Notes: generated by a model from the sequence alone, not told the origin. Shown: positions 31,480 through 45,858, numbered from the stretch's first letter. The stretch: DNA of 64,000 nucleotides from Alnus glutinosa (GCF_958979055.1 NC_084887.1:39001120-39065119), one strand, 5' to 3'. Program-made: numbers and translations.

Positions 31480-33971
31480 CTACACGATAAGGACGAGCAG
31501 AAAGATGACCAGCGCTATCACAACTATTACAATCACCCACCAACACTGTCAAGTAACAGACCAAAACAGTGTTATCCACAATGTCTTTGAAGGAAATATT
31601 AAAGTTAGACATAACTATCATATTCTTAATGAAAATTGGTCAGACTTTACCTACAATTATTAGGTTACATGATGCCTGTAAGAATCTCAATAAGCATATC
31701 TTCAAGTCATACTATAATGTACTCATGATGTACAATTACGGGTGTTTGATTATAGAACTCTCTCTAGTATATCCTCCTTTGGGTTCTCAATACTACTATC
31801 TTGGTAACGACATGACACTGCTCATGCAGTTTTCACAAACTCTAAAACTTAATTAAGACCACCACTGCACTCAGGTGTAACATTGACATGTTTTCCAATC
31901 ATAACCAGTTGATGAATATAGGACAGCCCCAGAGGGATGGGATTGGATACTCTGAAGTCTGATTGCCTTGCTAAGGATGCAAGAGCAGAAAATTTCTCTC
32001 CCATTTCCTGATCATCGGCTGACCTACAAGAACTATAGAACCCACCATATGTCTTCAATTTAACCCTATTATTCTTCCAGTTTGGTTGTCCATGCACACG
32101 AAGTTTCGGGGCATCTCATGCCATATGGAAAATGCATGTGGATATTGTATGACTATGAACTGAAGTTCAAATCTAGAATACAAGGCTTCAAAAGTTTTCT
32201 TTCTCAGTATGAAAAATAATACTTCTACTACAGCTAACAAACTCATATCCACAAAGCCAACTTCCCCAAATGTGTGGCAATCCAAAAATTGGCTTTTAAT
32301 GCTTGAGCTTAATAGTGTTGATGTGCTGCTTACCCATGAGGACTTGGATTTTGCACTTTTTGAAGCCTTAGCTAGCTGAACTCGAGCTTGAGTTGTTGCA
32401 GCAGAGGAACCACCAACGTTGGATTGAATGTCGTCTGTTGTAACAAAAGATATTAGAAAATGAAAACGGGGCAGAAATATCCATGGATGGCAACAAGAAT
32501 AATTCGTCTTCTGTGTAGTGGGCAGCTTACCAATAACCACTCCCTGCTCATGAACAAGAACAGCAAGGTCCTTGAATATTTCATTTGCTTGTCCAATTTG
32601 CTCTTGTACTTCTCTAATACCCTGTTCCCTTTCCTCAATCATGGCCTCATTGAAGGAAAGTTCATTATCCAATAGAAGCAACTCCTGCCTGCACATTTTT
32701 GTTAAGAAAGTTGATTGTGGACAAAGATTCTTCCAATCTTCCATGCTTGAGAGAAAACTTCACTAGGTAGATACAATCAAGCTATGAACCAATCTAACAA
32801 TACTAATTATACATTTGTCAAGAAGATGGATGATTACCATGGTTGAGAAATTAAGGATGCTTTGGTTTATAGAAGCCACTTCCATCCACAAGAACTAGCA
32901 TAAAACAACGAATATGGTTGCTAACATTGTTCAGCAATGCAAATTCTTTTTGAACTTTAAGTTTAACAATCAGTCCATACGTATTCAATTCATAGTCTTA
33001 TAGATTCATATGGTTTAAAGTATCGTGATATAGATTGGTGAAGTTGTATTCTACCAGCATATGGCTGGACTTGATATAATAAATCAAAACGAAAGGCCAT
33101 TGAAGCAGAAGAAAACTCAATGCAGTGTTGAGATACGAACAAGAGTTACCTCTTCTGGTCCAAGAGAAAAGGTTGGTTGTCCTGATCCCCGGTGAGTGCC
33201 AATCCTTCGCCGGAGGCAGAGCTGTCCCCAAACGCACAACACACGACGGTGCCAAAGTTCAGTAATGCAAATCAAGAAAGCAACTATAAGAAATTAGGAA
33301 TAATTATTAATTTTGTGGAAACATGTAAAAGGGACGAGAATAGAATACGCTGTTGACAAAGAAGAAGATGGAGCAGCAGCAGCAGGGGAGTAAGTAGACT
33401 CGCGCTCGGAGGCAAGCTGTTGAACTTTCTGGAATTCTTGCAGCGTAGTTTGAAAATCTCTGGCAAGCTTGGCATCTTCTACCTTCTTACTGGGCTGGCA
33501 TATATACAAATAAGATAAGAGAGTTGTTGTTTCGGGCGGGGATAGCGGAAGAATCCAAATTCAAGGTGAGTCAAGAAGAGAGAGTGGGAAAGAGAGGCAT
33601 ACAATGACAGAGGTGTCCCGATCGGAATCGCTCAGGATCTTGAGCTTGGCAGAAGTATCTTTGACCAATTGCAGTATCCGCTGCCTCGTGTTATGGCTGC
33701 CAAATTCAAATGTCATAGAAGCGAATTAGAGGAAAGAGAAAAGCAGAGAGAGAGAGAGAGAGGGAGAGGGAGAGAGAAATACAGACAGCTTCTGTCGCTG
33801 ATCGGGAGTGTCCTTGGCGGTTCCGATGGCATCGACGAGTCGACGGAAAGCAGCGACGGCAGTTTTGATCTGAAAAATGCCGGCGGCCACGGCCTGCGAT
33901 GGGCTCTGCGATCGAACATCCACACCCGCTGATGATGGCTTGCCGCCACTCTGCAGATCCTGGAAGCTCAT
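31480..33971 (-). CDS. SYP22: Qa-SNARE syntaxin of the SYP2 group (SYP22/VAM3-like)
   Basis: Seven exons: 33971-33787, 33696-33603, 33494-33349, 33221-33150, 32688-32531, 32434-32334, 31545-31480; phases agree throughout and give 273 residues (Arabidopsis SYP22 has 268). It starts [13 protein letters not shown], as in SYP21/22. The N-terminal Habc bundle covers ~25-130 ([58 protein letters not shown]). The SNARE helix starts at [20 protein letters not shown]; the zero-layer Gln lies in [11 protein letters not shown]-terminal anchor [21 protein letters not shown] ends the protein. The family drives membrane fusion at the prevacuolar compartment and vacuole. The start is the first ATG and matches the family start. 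Confidence 0.94.
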
Positions 33972-35325
33972 TCCAACTTTTTGGAATTTGGCCGGTCGTA
34001 ACTTCTGTCTAGACTAGCCCAGTGGTTGGACGGGTATTCGACTTTATTTTGGTAGTTAAGAGTACTCGGATTTCTCTCTCTCCCCACTCATTACTCAAAC
34101 CTTACGGTCAATTGATCAAACACTGGTCGGGCGAAGTTAAATTAACAAGTTTTAAGAGTAACTAATTTACCCCATCATGTATCCTCCTAATTCCTTTGTT
34201 TACTAGGGGCCAACCAAAGTAGCACATTTGTATCAGAAATCACTTGACGTATACAAGAAAACGCACTGCTAAAGCCATTCCAATTAGATGGCCAAAATTT
34301 TGTATTCTGCACTGGAATAAATTACATAAGCATTCCAGTTTTCGGATGGGAATCGGGCGCAATGAGGATGCCCCATTACACATAGCAGTAATCCGGGCCC
34401 ATCCTCCTCGGACAGGTACCTGAGCATAGATAGGGTCCGAGCTGCCTGGGTACCTAATCGAGGTGGAGCCCAGATGCGTGTGTAATGGACAACCTCATTC
34501 GCGGGACCTGGATTCCCGGTTTACAGCCACTACACTTGCTTTGCATTTTTTGAACAATTCACCTGCTTTTTTTTCCACAAGAATGATTCCCAATTGCACA
34601 GAATAACATATACCCTCCTAACTACAACTATGATTCATCCAAAGAAAAAAAACTATGGTTACAAATCCTCGTCTTCAAGATCACTATATACCTTACTTCT
34701 TTCTCAGTTTCTAGAGGATATATCGAGGCTTAATGAATCACAATAGGTTACCCAAATCAATGCTTCTATATAACAATTAACAAACATGGTATACACTTCT
34801 TTCCCAATGCAAGGGCTACATCCTACAAGTATTGAATTTTCCCCAGCCAATCTGCATTCTTTTCACAGTGAATTTGTTCCCCTCAAGAGCACAAATTGAA
34901 ATAAAGCAGGTCACACGTAAATTTTCCCCTGCAAAAAACTGATGTAAGCCAGTCAGGTGCACTGATTATTAGGAGAAACTGAACAATCTGCTAACTCGGC
35001 TAAATTTAATACAGAAGAATCACCTTTGACATGAAAGACTTGCTAGTGCTGATCCAGCCACCACCAAAAGAATATGTTTATAAAGTACAGATTAGTTGCA
35101 TTAGTTGGTTCTGACTTGGTATAATTTCATGTGATTTATGCAAGGGCATCACAAGCTTGTAACCCCAGGTCGCAAGTGCATCAGAGATGGACAGATTCTC
35201 AACTGTAATTTTTGCAATCCCACCCAATGCATATATGATATATCCAATCTTGAAGCACACAGTGAGTAAAGTGCCAAAGACTAGAGCACGTCCAAAATTT
35301 TTTTCCCCCCACCCTCTAGAAAGAA
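33972..35325. other. Intergenic DNA: SYP22-like promoter and 3' flank of the Mfd-like gene
   Basis: A foldback sequence lies at 34349-34519. The rest is AT-rich without a protein-like frame. Confidence 0.5.
34349..34519. repeat. Foldback element
   Basis: The left arm GGGAATCGGGCGCAATGAGG..CCCATTACACA matches the inverted right arm GGGAATCC..CGCGAATGAGG..TCCATTACACA. The loop carries GGTACCTGAGCA and GGGTACCTAATCG. The motifs GTAATGGACA and GGACCTGGATTC recall the flank of the hairpin in TPP intron 1 (GTAATGGACAG, GGACCTGGATCC near 25226-25270), so the two may be one family. Confidence 0.55.
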
Positions 35326-38300
35326 TTAGTATTTTATTAAGGCTGGTAGTGAAGAATGAAGTTCAGCCAAGCATTGGAATATCCAATTTAGGAGTTGTTC
35401 TCTTGGTAGCTCTAAAAGAAGTTCTGCCTGCAAAAAGAAAAAGAGAACAAAAAAAAAAAAAAACAGATTTTAGAACTAAACTGACAAATCCAAAGAGCAC
35501 TTAAGATAAAATTTTAGCATAAGTTGAAAAATATAACAATATAGATGGTGTGTGCCAACTACATACATGTTAAACCAATAATAGCACCAAGGAGAGGGGA
35601 AGAGTAAGGAGCTCCCATCAAACAAACGAACGGAGGAAAGTTGTAAAACAAAATCAATTATTCACAAAAACTAGGTGGATATTTGCAAAGTTAACCGTAC
35701 ATCTAAGTGCAAACTTTTTCTTTCCTTGAATCCTTCCTCTGACTGTGCAATTGAATAAAATTTATCACCAAGGATTAGAGAGGTAGGTCAAATTGCAATC
35801 TAGGTTTCCAAAGTAGACCCTCCAGTCTTGTTCCATTGCTACAGTGATAAGTGAAAAGAAGTGAAACCAAAAATATGTCTCAAGTTGTATGCTTCTTTTA
35901 CCCCCCAAAAATATTGAAAAAGTCAACACCATTTTACCAAATTGGATCCTACATAACAATGAAAGTGACGGTTCCTACATTTCTTAGCAATCAAAAAAGA
36001 AAAAAAGATTAGGAACATTGGAAATTATTTCCTTGATTGGGGATTAAGTGCCTGGAAGAAGAACGAGTACAAATTAACACTAGAACCACCTATCGCTAAT
36101 CCAAAAACCAAAAGAAGTAATAAAAATTACCTTAATTTGATCACCCTCAAAATCCAATGAATTTTGGTGAACATCAGACACCATCGAATCCATTATCAGC
36201 TTGAAAACCTTCTTAGACATGTTTGTTTTCATGCGAACCATCTTTCCTGAAGCATAAATTCTACTTATCCCCAGATCTGCTGCCATTCTCCTCACATAAA
36301 GCTTCTTCAATAGAATCTCCATGGAGTAAGGCTCTTTTCCATATTGGCGGCGCAGATTCTCTGTAAATTTCATCAAACTCCAGATGTCTTTCTCAGCAGC
36401 TTTCTCAACTTCATTAATTATTTCCATAGGGTTCTCCAGATAATTTATGTACTCAGAAGATAGATGAGGGTTTATATTTATATCAATCTGGCATAAATAC
36501 AAAGGGTATTATTGAACAAAGTACTGAAATATGCATCAAATTCCCATTAGAGGTTACAACTAGGTTAGCCTTTGCATGAGCATCCAAACCAGAAATTGAG
36601 CTTATGAGATGAAACCTAAATATGCTCTTCTATCTAGCAGACAGATTTAGGCTGTGTATAAATAGAATAACAGATGTTACTACAACCATTATTTCACTTA
36701 GGTAATTCAAGACCAACCGAAATGGATATCCTTTGAAAGAAGACATTATACAACAGTGACTTCAAATGGTAAAAACCCCACATCAAAGATAAAGTGGAAG
36801 CAAAATCCACTTTATCTTGTAGAAAATCTCTTCCTCCAGAACAAGGCAAATTATAATATGACTTCAAAAAATTTCCAATTAAAAAGGTCATAGTCACCCC
36901 AGGTAAGCTTGGACTCAACTTTTTTAAATCTGAGACCAACCTGAGAATTTCTTCCGATTAAGATACTTAAGCAATCCTAGTTATATTTCAGGACATCTCA
37001 AGGTACTATTTGAGGCTGCTCAACAGAACAACTTCAGAATTTTAAGGAATGGCCTGCAAAGCCATCAAGATATGCATTGTCCTGTTTTAATATAAATCAG
37101 GAACCAAATTAAATCAGAATTAACCTCCAAAACCTTTTTCATTTATGCTAAATACTAAAGTTTTTTGAGTTGAGAGCATGGACTACCTGAACAGACTGGT
37201 AGGGAACTGAAATTACACGATGCTCTTCAACCTGGGAACCAATGGAAACAGTATACATCCTAAATTAGAGGCACAATAAGTGGATGAAGTAAACTAGATA
37301 TTCAGAAAGCCTAGTCAACCAATAGAAATTATATTCAGCATACATGCAAGCATGCGCGTACACATGTATCTGTGCATGGAAACATGCTCACACAATATAA
37401 ACTAGCAGGGCTTGTATGGTCATCAGCAAAGTTCTGAAGCATTGTCATGTGCCATTATTTAAACATTTAGATGAATAAAGCACAATAGAGATGGCAAGGT
37501 GAATAAAAGACACCAAAATGGAAGCAAGAAACTAGGAATTAGTCACACAGCACATCAAACTGGATGCTTCTTCTCACAAAAGTCAGATATACATAGAAGT
37601 GGATAATGAACTGGAAGATACCTTGGACAAGCTCTCAAAGAGCATCTCAAAGAAGAGATCAATGCCTACATTTCCGACATCACCTGTCTGTTGCTCACCA
37701 AAGATGGTACCAAAACCTCTAATACCCATGTCTCTCTCTGCAAGTTGAAAGCCTTGGCCCAGTTCGCGGCATTCTTCTAGAGCTGCAAGCCTCTCCTAGC
37801 AAAAGTACAAAAAGTGAACCTTTAACAAATTGCGATTCAGGCAACACTCTAAACTAGGAGATGGTTAATGCCCCTAGAAGATGGTGAAAATCATTAAAAA
37901 GATTAAGAAGAATCCTCACAGCTGGAAATTATTGTAATGCAAGAAGATAAGGGAACAAGAAAAATCAAATTAATCTTGTTTTTTCTTGTGGTAGGGTGGA
38001 CAAATCCTGTGCATATTGTAATAAGAAACAAGTTCAGAAGAAAAAACATACCAGTGCTTGATCAGACAGTACTGACTTATCAGAGTAAAATAAGTGTGCA
38101 TGAGCTTCCTTATCTGTGCGCCCCACCCTTCCACGCAACTATTGGAATTAGACAGATGATGACAGCATTATCAGATATAAAAGATGATAAGAACGAAACA
38201 ATTCAGTCTCTTCTACAGTGAGTTTAGATCCTCTCAGCAACTTGAAAGATAAAAGTTGTACATAAATTATAAATCTCCTATATAGATTTACATATGCTAG

Positions 38301-41300
38301 GAGATAGACAAAATCATCTTCTTCTTTTTCCTCATAGATTTATGCTTCTGCATGAAGAGGGAGCAGAAAAAATAAAAAAATAAAAACTAAAAAGAAAAAA
38401 AAAATTATTTAGGCCTAGAAAATATATATACATACTTACATGTGTGTGTGTGTCATGAAAATACCAAATATATTTTGGGTCTTGGAAACTGTTATACCTA
38501 TCATGTCCTTCATCTAGTATTTCAAGTCATTAACAAACATGCCGAGTTAAATTTCTGGGCTCATAGCCCCACCGAAATTAGTTGTACTACAAGAGAAGAT
38601 TCCCTCGAAACATTTATGTAATATTGGAAGATCCTCACTTAAAATATTCTGAACTTGAGAAACATTCACAACATGAGAGGAAAGCAGAAAGAACAGACCT
38701 GGTACAACTGTGCTAGGCCAAATTGTTGAACGTCCTGAATTATGATGGTGTTTGCGTTTTGAATGTCAAGTCCACTTTCCACAATATTTGTGCATATAAG
38801 GATCTTAATCTCACCTTGTGAAAATCTCTCCATGGTTTCCTCTAGCTGCTTTGAATATTGCTGCAGTAACAACATGGCATAATTTACAAACAACAAAAAA
38901 CAATAAATAGCCACACTGAACAACCATGACATGATTAGATGAAAAATATATACAGTCAACCGTTCTCCCCCAATACATAAACCTTTGCTCCTGTAATCAA
39001 ATTCTGGAGTTGGTGGATGGCCACCATTAACTTTTTTTTTTTTTTGTAGGACAACTACAGGAGAAACTAATCACAACTTTCTCAATTAACAAACAGGATA
39101 TACGATCATTGGAGATTAGCCCAAGAATCAGTGGCAATAAGCACCTTTTATGGATGTGCACTGCAGCCCTCCACATGTTGAATTCATAAGGGATGCTCAT
39201 CAAGTATCAAGTTAAAAAACAAACAATAATAAGAAGTCAAGAACATTCAGGTAAGTTGTAAGATTAGATGCAGCTCTTGATTTGAATAAAATAAAGCGCT
39301 ATTAAACTAGCTAGTTACTTTCAGAAATTTTTTTACATGTATCCACTGCATGTATTACAAAAGTCAGCAACCTTCAATCCTCAGCTGCCATGTCTATACT
39401 TAAATATTAAGCTTGGGAGCAACCTTTAAATGTCAAATATTAATTTTTCAATTTCCAACATGATTAAGGCATTGTTCAGTTTGTTTATTAATCCATTATT
39501 AAAAACTCAAGTGTGCTTCGTAAATAGATAAAAACTTATAGTTCTGTCTTGGGACCTAACTTTCCTTACAAATTCACCAGAAATATAACACGTTATAATA
39601 TATTAAAAAAGAAAAAAGTGACTACCTGTCCATGTGCAATGGCTATTTCAACAGTTGGAAATGACTGTTCAAGAAATTCCATCACTTCCTCAAGTCCTGT
39701 TAGATCAGAATGGTAAGGACACTAGTATCAACAAACTGAAACATAAAGCAACTATAGAAGTATAGTTGGAGGTACCAAACTTTGACTCCAACTCTATGTT
39801 TTCTCAATCTGTTATCTATTATTAAGTATTGGAAATTATATAAAATTTTCTCCTTCTACTAATGACATCTCTTTTTCTACAATTTAAAAAATAAAATGAC
39901 CGACTCAACACACACATGGTAGAGTACCCTACTGCACTCTATAGTCTACATAAAAATGATATTTGCATATAATCAATTATCACAACAACATTGAAATAAT
40001 ACACATATTCATCTGACAGCCAGCACAGAAGAATAGAACAAAATAATTTGTTACATAGGAGATCACCTTTTATACGAGGCAGAACATAAAAAACTTGGCC
40101 GCTGCGGTCCAGCTCATACTTGATGGCTGATATTACCTTTTCCTTGCTATATGCTGAAAGGTGAGTTTTTATAGGTACTCGTTCTGGAGGTGGTGTCGAA
40201 ATCAAACTGAAAGAAAAGGAACTAAACTTACAACAACATCATTATAAAGAACTAGAAAGCTGTTACACTTCGCTCTTAAAGATCATTTTAGCAGGGTGAG
40301 GACTAAGTTGCAGCGGAACAACCATATGAGGATTATATCCATCTGAAAGACAAACAGGACGCCGAAAATACACATATTATCATATACAACTCAATTCTTC
40401 ATTTTGACATCTTAATTTAAGCCTCATCATGCAGTAGGAACTATGTATATTCCTTCATAAAATTTCCAAGACACAAATAAATTAAGTTCATCAGCCTTCT
40501 TCTTCTACAAACAACTCATCTTAACAAAACTAAATCCCAACTACCTTTGATAATTAAAATTTCCCACTAATGTGCGACTCTTCCAAACGGACGACTTAGA
40601 ATCCATGAGATTGATGAAACTATGACTTAGATGAGTAATTCAGAAGATGTAACAATGTTTGTAGGATAAATTGGATCTATAATATCCAAAACATCCCCAA
40701 ATCCTTATTTAGTGAAGTTGCTGAATCTAGTACTCCATTCTTGTGTCGCTGTCTTACTCATTTTCCAGTACAAGTAAATGGAGTTCATGATATCAATTAT
40801 GTTCTACAATGTCCTAAACATCCCCAAATGCGAATTTAGTGAACTTGCTGAATGTAGGACAAAGAAATGGAGCATAAGTAAAATCTATCACCACTAATGG
40901 GATTACATTGCATATAAATTAATCGAATTAAATAAACCTGGGTTCTACGCCCAAAAATCAGAAAACAGAATAAAAAAATAGTAAAAAAGATGTAATGCTA
41001 CTTCATGAGCTAAATGCTAAATTTACTTCAAAACAAATAGAACTCAACATCTGGATTTAATATCAGAAGAAGCACTAAAAGGAAATGAAATTTCTACTCA
41101 TGGCTTATATCGTCCACAGGCTAGGTACCTTGCATCACGAAACCCAGTTAATGCTAAATAAAGGGTTCTTGGTATAGGGGTCGCCGAGAGAGTAAGAACA
41201 TCGATTGAAGTTTTAAATGAAGCAATCTTCTCCTTCTGCTTGACACCAAACCTCTGAAAAGCAAAGAAATGTTGCACATTTATCAGGAATGCATATAACG

Positions 41301-43831
41301 TAGGTCAAAGTAGAGGGTTCGTTACGGAGAGAATTATTTGTAATTTGAAACGTTATTCCATTTGCTCCTTATGTGGAATATTTGAAGGGAAAGGAACAGC
41401 TGCAAATATTACGGAGTGGAGCTTTATGTAACAAAACTAGAGTTTCCTTTTATGTGCTCTTTGTTCAACTGGATGGCATTTCTAAACTATCTCTATTCAT
41501 CTTTCCTAAAATTCCAAAACTTTTTAAATTCGCCTGACTTGTTTATCCTTACTTTGTCAGTAGATACATGTACTTGGTTCTTCTTTTCTCCAATAGAATT
41601 AATACTCATCACAAAATACAATTACAAAAAGATTGAAAAGCAAACCTGTTCCTCATCGACCACAAGAAGACCTAGATTATTATACACAACACGATTTCCA
41701 AGAAGTGAGTGAGTCCCAACTATAATGTCCAGTTGACCATTTTCAATCATGCCCAGGTGCTCCTCTTTCTCCGCTTTGGTCTGCATATTATCATAGTTCT
41801 GGTCAATCTCAACCCAAAGTAACAATAACCTGTTCCCCTAATGCTACTCATGATTGGTCAATAATGCTACTCATGATTGTTTGACCAACCGAATAGAACA
41901 AGTAATGCAATTCAAAACTACAACTTCCAGTAAGTCATTTGTGTGCTATTTGTTTACTATGCAAACTGTGAGCTGCATATGCAAAAGAGGTCTAAATAAA
42001 ATTCTGGAGTCACAAAGATCCTCCCTAAAAAGCATTTTGGAACTGATGGCACACAGATTTAATAGCAAATGAGGCCAACAGATCATTGCATGGTATCATA
42101 ACATAATAGTCCTGAAACCATCTAGAGATTCCGACATGCATAAAACACTTGCATAAATCAGAATCAGATTGACAAGGAGCTTATGACATGCATATAACAC
42201 ACAGACTCAAAAGCGATGTAAAGATTGATTATGGATATTTTCCTTTGAAGTATAAGAAGGGACTTTTGACATGCATCTCGATTAGAGTGACGAATTCAAC
42301 TTTGATTGTAAAATATGGTTTACCAATGTAATGATTCTAATGAAGGCTCAAGTATTATATAATTCACTACTCCAGGAGTACTAAGACTGCTCAGTTGCAA
42401 GAGGTAAACCTCACCTACCTGAAATCTGCTCAGAAGTCCAACCTTGATATCAGGATAAATAGAAAATCGATCTGAAATGACATCAAAGTGTTGTTTGGCT
42501 AATACAATTGTGGGTGCTAGAACCATAGCTTGCTTCCCTGCTGAGACTACACCAAAGATGGCACGTAAGGCAACTTCAGTTTTACCAAACCCAACATCTC
42601 CACAGATTAATCGGTCCATTGGAGTTTCTCTCTCTGTCAAATCCTTCTCCACATCAACAAAAGCCTGTAATAAGGATGTAATTTGTGAGGGGAAGAAACA
42701 GCATCCATCCATTTTTGTAAACTTGGAATTTTTTAATCTATTATTCAATCAAGACGGAGAGACTTCAGTTTTGAAGCAACCACCAAGATGGGGAAAGAAA
42801 TGAAAACATAATTCCACATCAACCAATCTCTGCAGACTGCAATTAAATAAAAACCCAAAACATTTAAATACTTTTAACAAAGCAAATGAACAAAAATGAT
42901 TGTAGTAGTACCTGTTTTTGATCTGGTGTGGGTTCATATGGAAATTGAGCTGTGAATTCAGCCATGGCAGGACTCTTTGGGTAGGGAGGCCTTCTTTGCT
43001 TCAGCCTATGCAAATACAGCTCCATCAAGTCAACAACCATTTTCTGAATCGCAACCTTCCCTTTACTCTTTCTTCTCTCCCATACACTAGTGTCGTTCAA
43101 TTTATTCAATGCCCGGGGTCTTTTTGATTCATTCGGGCTGCAAAAATATAACAATGTTATAGAATCGCAAATAGCAGGTGGTGACTCTAATTTCATGCTC
43201 GAATGTATGGGAAAACCTACAGATTATATCGATAGAGCAAACGAGACGCCTGCTTGACAGGAAGCTTTGCCATCCCATCTGCATATTCTATAAACACAAA
43301 CTCAACTGGCTCCGTAGAGCCCTTGGGAACATCGAATTTAATCCCAACAAACCGCCCAATACCCACCTTCTTGTGCACAACATAATCCCCAGAACGAAGA
43401 CTATAGGGGTCCACCTTGTAACTAAACCCACCACCACCACCCCCATCCCCACCCTTGAGCTTCTGCAAGCCCCTCTGCTGCTGCTCCTTCACTAGCCGAA
43501 TGTACTTCTCGGCCTCCTCCGAGTCCATGGCCGTTCTGGAAGCATCTCGCTCGCTATAGTCACGGCGATCACGGCGAATCCTCTCGTTCAGCTCCGAAAT
43601 GGGATCTGGGTCGGGCTCCGTCTTCTCTCTTGGTTTGGTGAATTTGGAGGGTCCGGAGACTAAGAGGCCCTGGGTGTAGACAGCCTTGGTGAGTGGAAGT
43701 GAAAGTGAAGGTTTGGTTCTGCAGTGGCAAGGGCGGTACCGGACCCCGAACAGTGTCCAATTCCTCGGAGACGAGCTGAGCTTCAAGACAAGACGTCCGG
43801 AAATGTCGGTTACTGGGAGCACACAAGCCAT
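35326..43831 (-). CDS. Chloroplast Mfd-like DNA helicase (transcription-repair coupling factor type)
   Basis: Thirteen exons: 43831-43221, 43137-42912, 42664-42419, 41780-41646, 41253-41129, 40206-40067, 39696-39626, 38860-38699, 38138-38052, 37795-37622, 37231-37187, 36487-36131, 35427-35326; all phases match, giving 826 residues (Arabidopsis At3g02060 has 823). Residues 1-~70 are Ser/Arg-rich, like a chloroplast transit peptide. A CarD-like RNA-polymerase-interaction domain follows ([20 protein letters not shown] ... [16 protein letters not shown]). Helicase motifs: [78 protein letters not shown]. The C-terminal Mfd-type part follows. The N-terminal UvrB-like domains of bacterial Mfd are absent, as in other plants. 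The bacterial enzyme removes stalled RNA polymerase; the plastid role is inferred. Confidence 0.94.
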
Positions 43832-44435
43832 TGAAGAAGAAGAAGAAGTTGAAGGGGTTAGAGTAGAGAGCTTTAAGGGGGTGTGGAAGTTAATAAACGA
43901 ACGGAGGGAACAGAGAATTTGGACATTGGACCATGGGAGCTTCGACTCACACAGTTGAACTTGACGCTCAGAATGAGGATGATTAGATTGGAGGTTTTGG
44001 AGGGGTTTTAGACCAAAGGGCGGTTTAGCACTGTCTTTGCTTATGTTTGTGTTCTTTGGATTTTTTTTGTGTGGAAGACCGAAGATGTATGATATGCATG
44101 TAACCACCGAGAGTGTAGACAGATATTTTTTTACACTTGTGAAGTTGTGAGTTGTGATTGGACTGAACCACAGCAGCAAGCATGTGGTGTCTCTGTCTCA
44201 TCGTTGAATGTTTGTGGGCTGAGGCCCAATAACTAGGAACACTCATATCCATCAGGTTAGATTAATCTTTCCTTGGCATATGCATTGTTGATTAGCATAG
44301 CATCCTCAAATTTCAAGGAGCTTTCTAATAGATTAACAAATAAAAAACAATGACCTTTATTTAGCATCAGAAGTGAACCGATAGAGATACATTCTGTACT
44401 GATAAAAACGAACAAACAATAGGACATGAGGGAGA
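43832..44435. other. Leader/promoter of the Mfd-like gene
   Basis: Upstream of the minus-strand ATG at 43831 the leader is CT-rich. No other gene was recognised. Confidence 0.5.
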
Positions 44436-44960
44436 TCAAGGACAGAAATAAACTTTCTTCATCTTATCATCTAAGTACAGCCATGTGTACAAAACTATTA
44501 TTGGGGTGGTCAAGTCACTACTCTGTTTAGTGTTTAGTGGCGCACCAACAAAATCTGACAAGTTATTGAACGACCATATGCTTGTAGAATTTGGAAGTGA
44601 ATCTGTAGAACCTGAAACACAAAATTTGATATTTAACCGAAATGGGGTTCGAATTCTATTAGTTTTTATATAAGGCAAGAAAACAGAGATGGATATACAC
44701 TTGCAAGGCAGGCGATTGGGTTGACATGTTGTCCACATCGTCCGGGTAACTGTTGTTGAGCTTCACTGTTGGCCTTGTTGCTTACCAAGCTACACAGGCA
44801 TTCTGGATTGGACTTGATCACCGATTTCAAAGGATTGCAGCAACTATCCGGAGGGTCTCGGGTTCCATTAAGGTAGTTCAAGCAAGGAGTAAGCTGGTTA
44901 AGGCATGAGATATCCTGAGCCCATCCCTCTGTTAAAGCATGCCCAATGCTTCTTCTCCAT
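44436..44960 (-). pseudogene. Broken GPI-anchored-type lipid transfer protein gene
   Basis: The minus strand reads EGWAQDISCLNQLTPCLNYL, then SCCNPLKSVIKSNPECLCSL and LPGRCGQHVNPIACL, which carry the eight-cysteine pattern of plant non-specific lipid transfer proteins. A GT-AG intron (44700-44612) follows at the usual place, then a Ser/Asn-rich tail (STDSLPNSTS). Three faults are visible. The signal-peptide region is missing most of its length. The ATG at 44960 (ATGGAGAAGAAG) is out of frame with the cysteine domain, and no ATG precedes that domain in frame. About ten residues usually found between CLCSL..N and the LPGRC motif are absent. Intact relatives start with an ME-type signal peptide running into EGWAQD. 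It lies between KUP3 and the Mfd-like gene. Confidence 0.75.
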
Positions 44961-45858
44961 ATTTTGCTTCAATTTGTAATCACTTTATATCAACACCAGC
45001 GCATATATAATGGAGAGAGATGTTTGAATATGAAAGAAGTTGGCGATCCAACTCGTGGCTGACTAGTTCACTCTTATGATTTGGTGACTGCTTTGTTAGG
45101 GAGACGTAGGGGGCTGACAGTTGATAGAAGGCGGTGATAGTGGCCATGACATGTGAAGCTACCTTATGATGGGATAAAAGTAAGATTTCTAGTATTACTC
45201 AGAATTTATTTGGTAATGGTTCCCATAAACAACTCTTAGGACATGTTTACTACTTAAGTTGGACTCTTGCGAAGACAGGGTCCTCTGCCGCCGGCTTGGT
45301 TTGAACCTTTTGTTAGATGTGCTTGTGTATTCATTTGTTGCTATGTACAGTCTGCCTATGTATGACTCAAATTTTATTGAAATTTTTTTTATTGTAAGGA
45401 GGCTTTAATGTAATTCTAGTGGAATTTGTGTTTCTGCCTAAGTGGCTGTTTTTAAGCCAGATCCTTCTTGACTTAGAGTGTGAGGGATATATCTCTCGTT
45501 TCTCAAGTTGTATACCTTCGAGCTTTCCAGTATCAATGATAGCACATGCTATTCGTCAAAAAAAAAAAAAAAAAAAGTTAGAGCAGAATATATATATATA
45601 TATATAAAAGAGGTTGAAGCTGAGTCGTTGCATTCGGCACAAAGGCAATTAACTCATTAATTTAAAACTCATATCGACTGTTTGATGTCATCTTTACAGG
45701 TTGAAAGGAGTGCAACAGAAGCAAGAAAGGTTTGCAATGAAATACCAGAGATCCTATGCCTTGCATCAAGCATAAATTTCTTCTCCCCCCACCAAGGCAA
45801 TAGCTACCTCCCTATTCAACCGTTAGGAAAAAGATAACCAATAAATTGCTTCAAAGGA
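44961..45858. other. Intergenic DNA with a poly-A-tailed sequence
   Basis: A plus-strand sequence from about 45290 ends with AGCACATGCTATTCGTC and a run of 19 A (45558-45576), followed by a (TA)n tract (45589-45606). It resembles the 3' end of a LINE or a processed transcript, but no flanking duplication or coding remnant was identified. 45580-45858 includes the KUP3 3' untranslated region. Confidence 0.4.
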
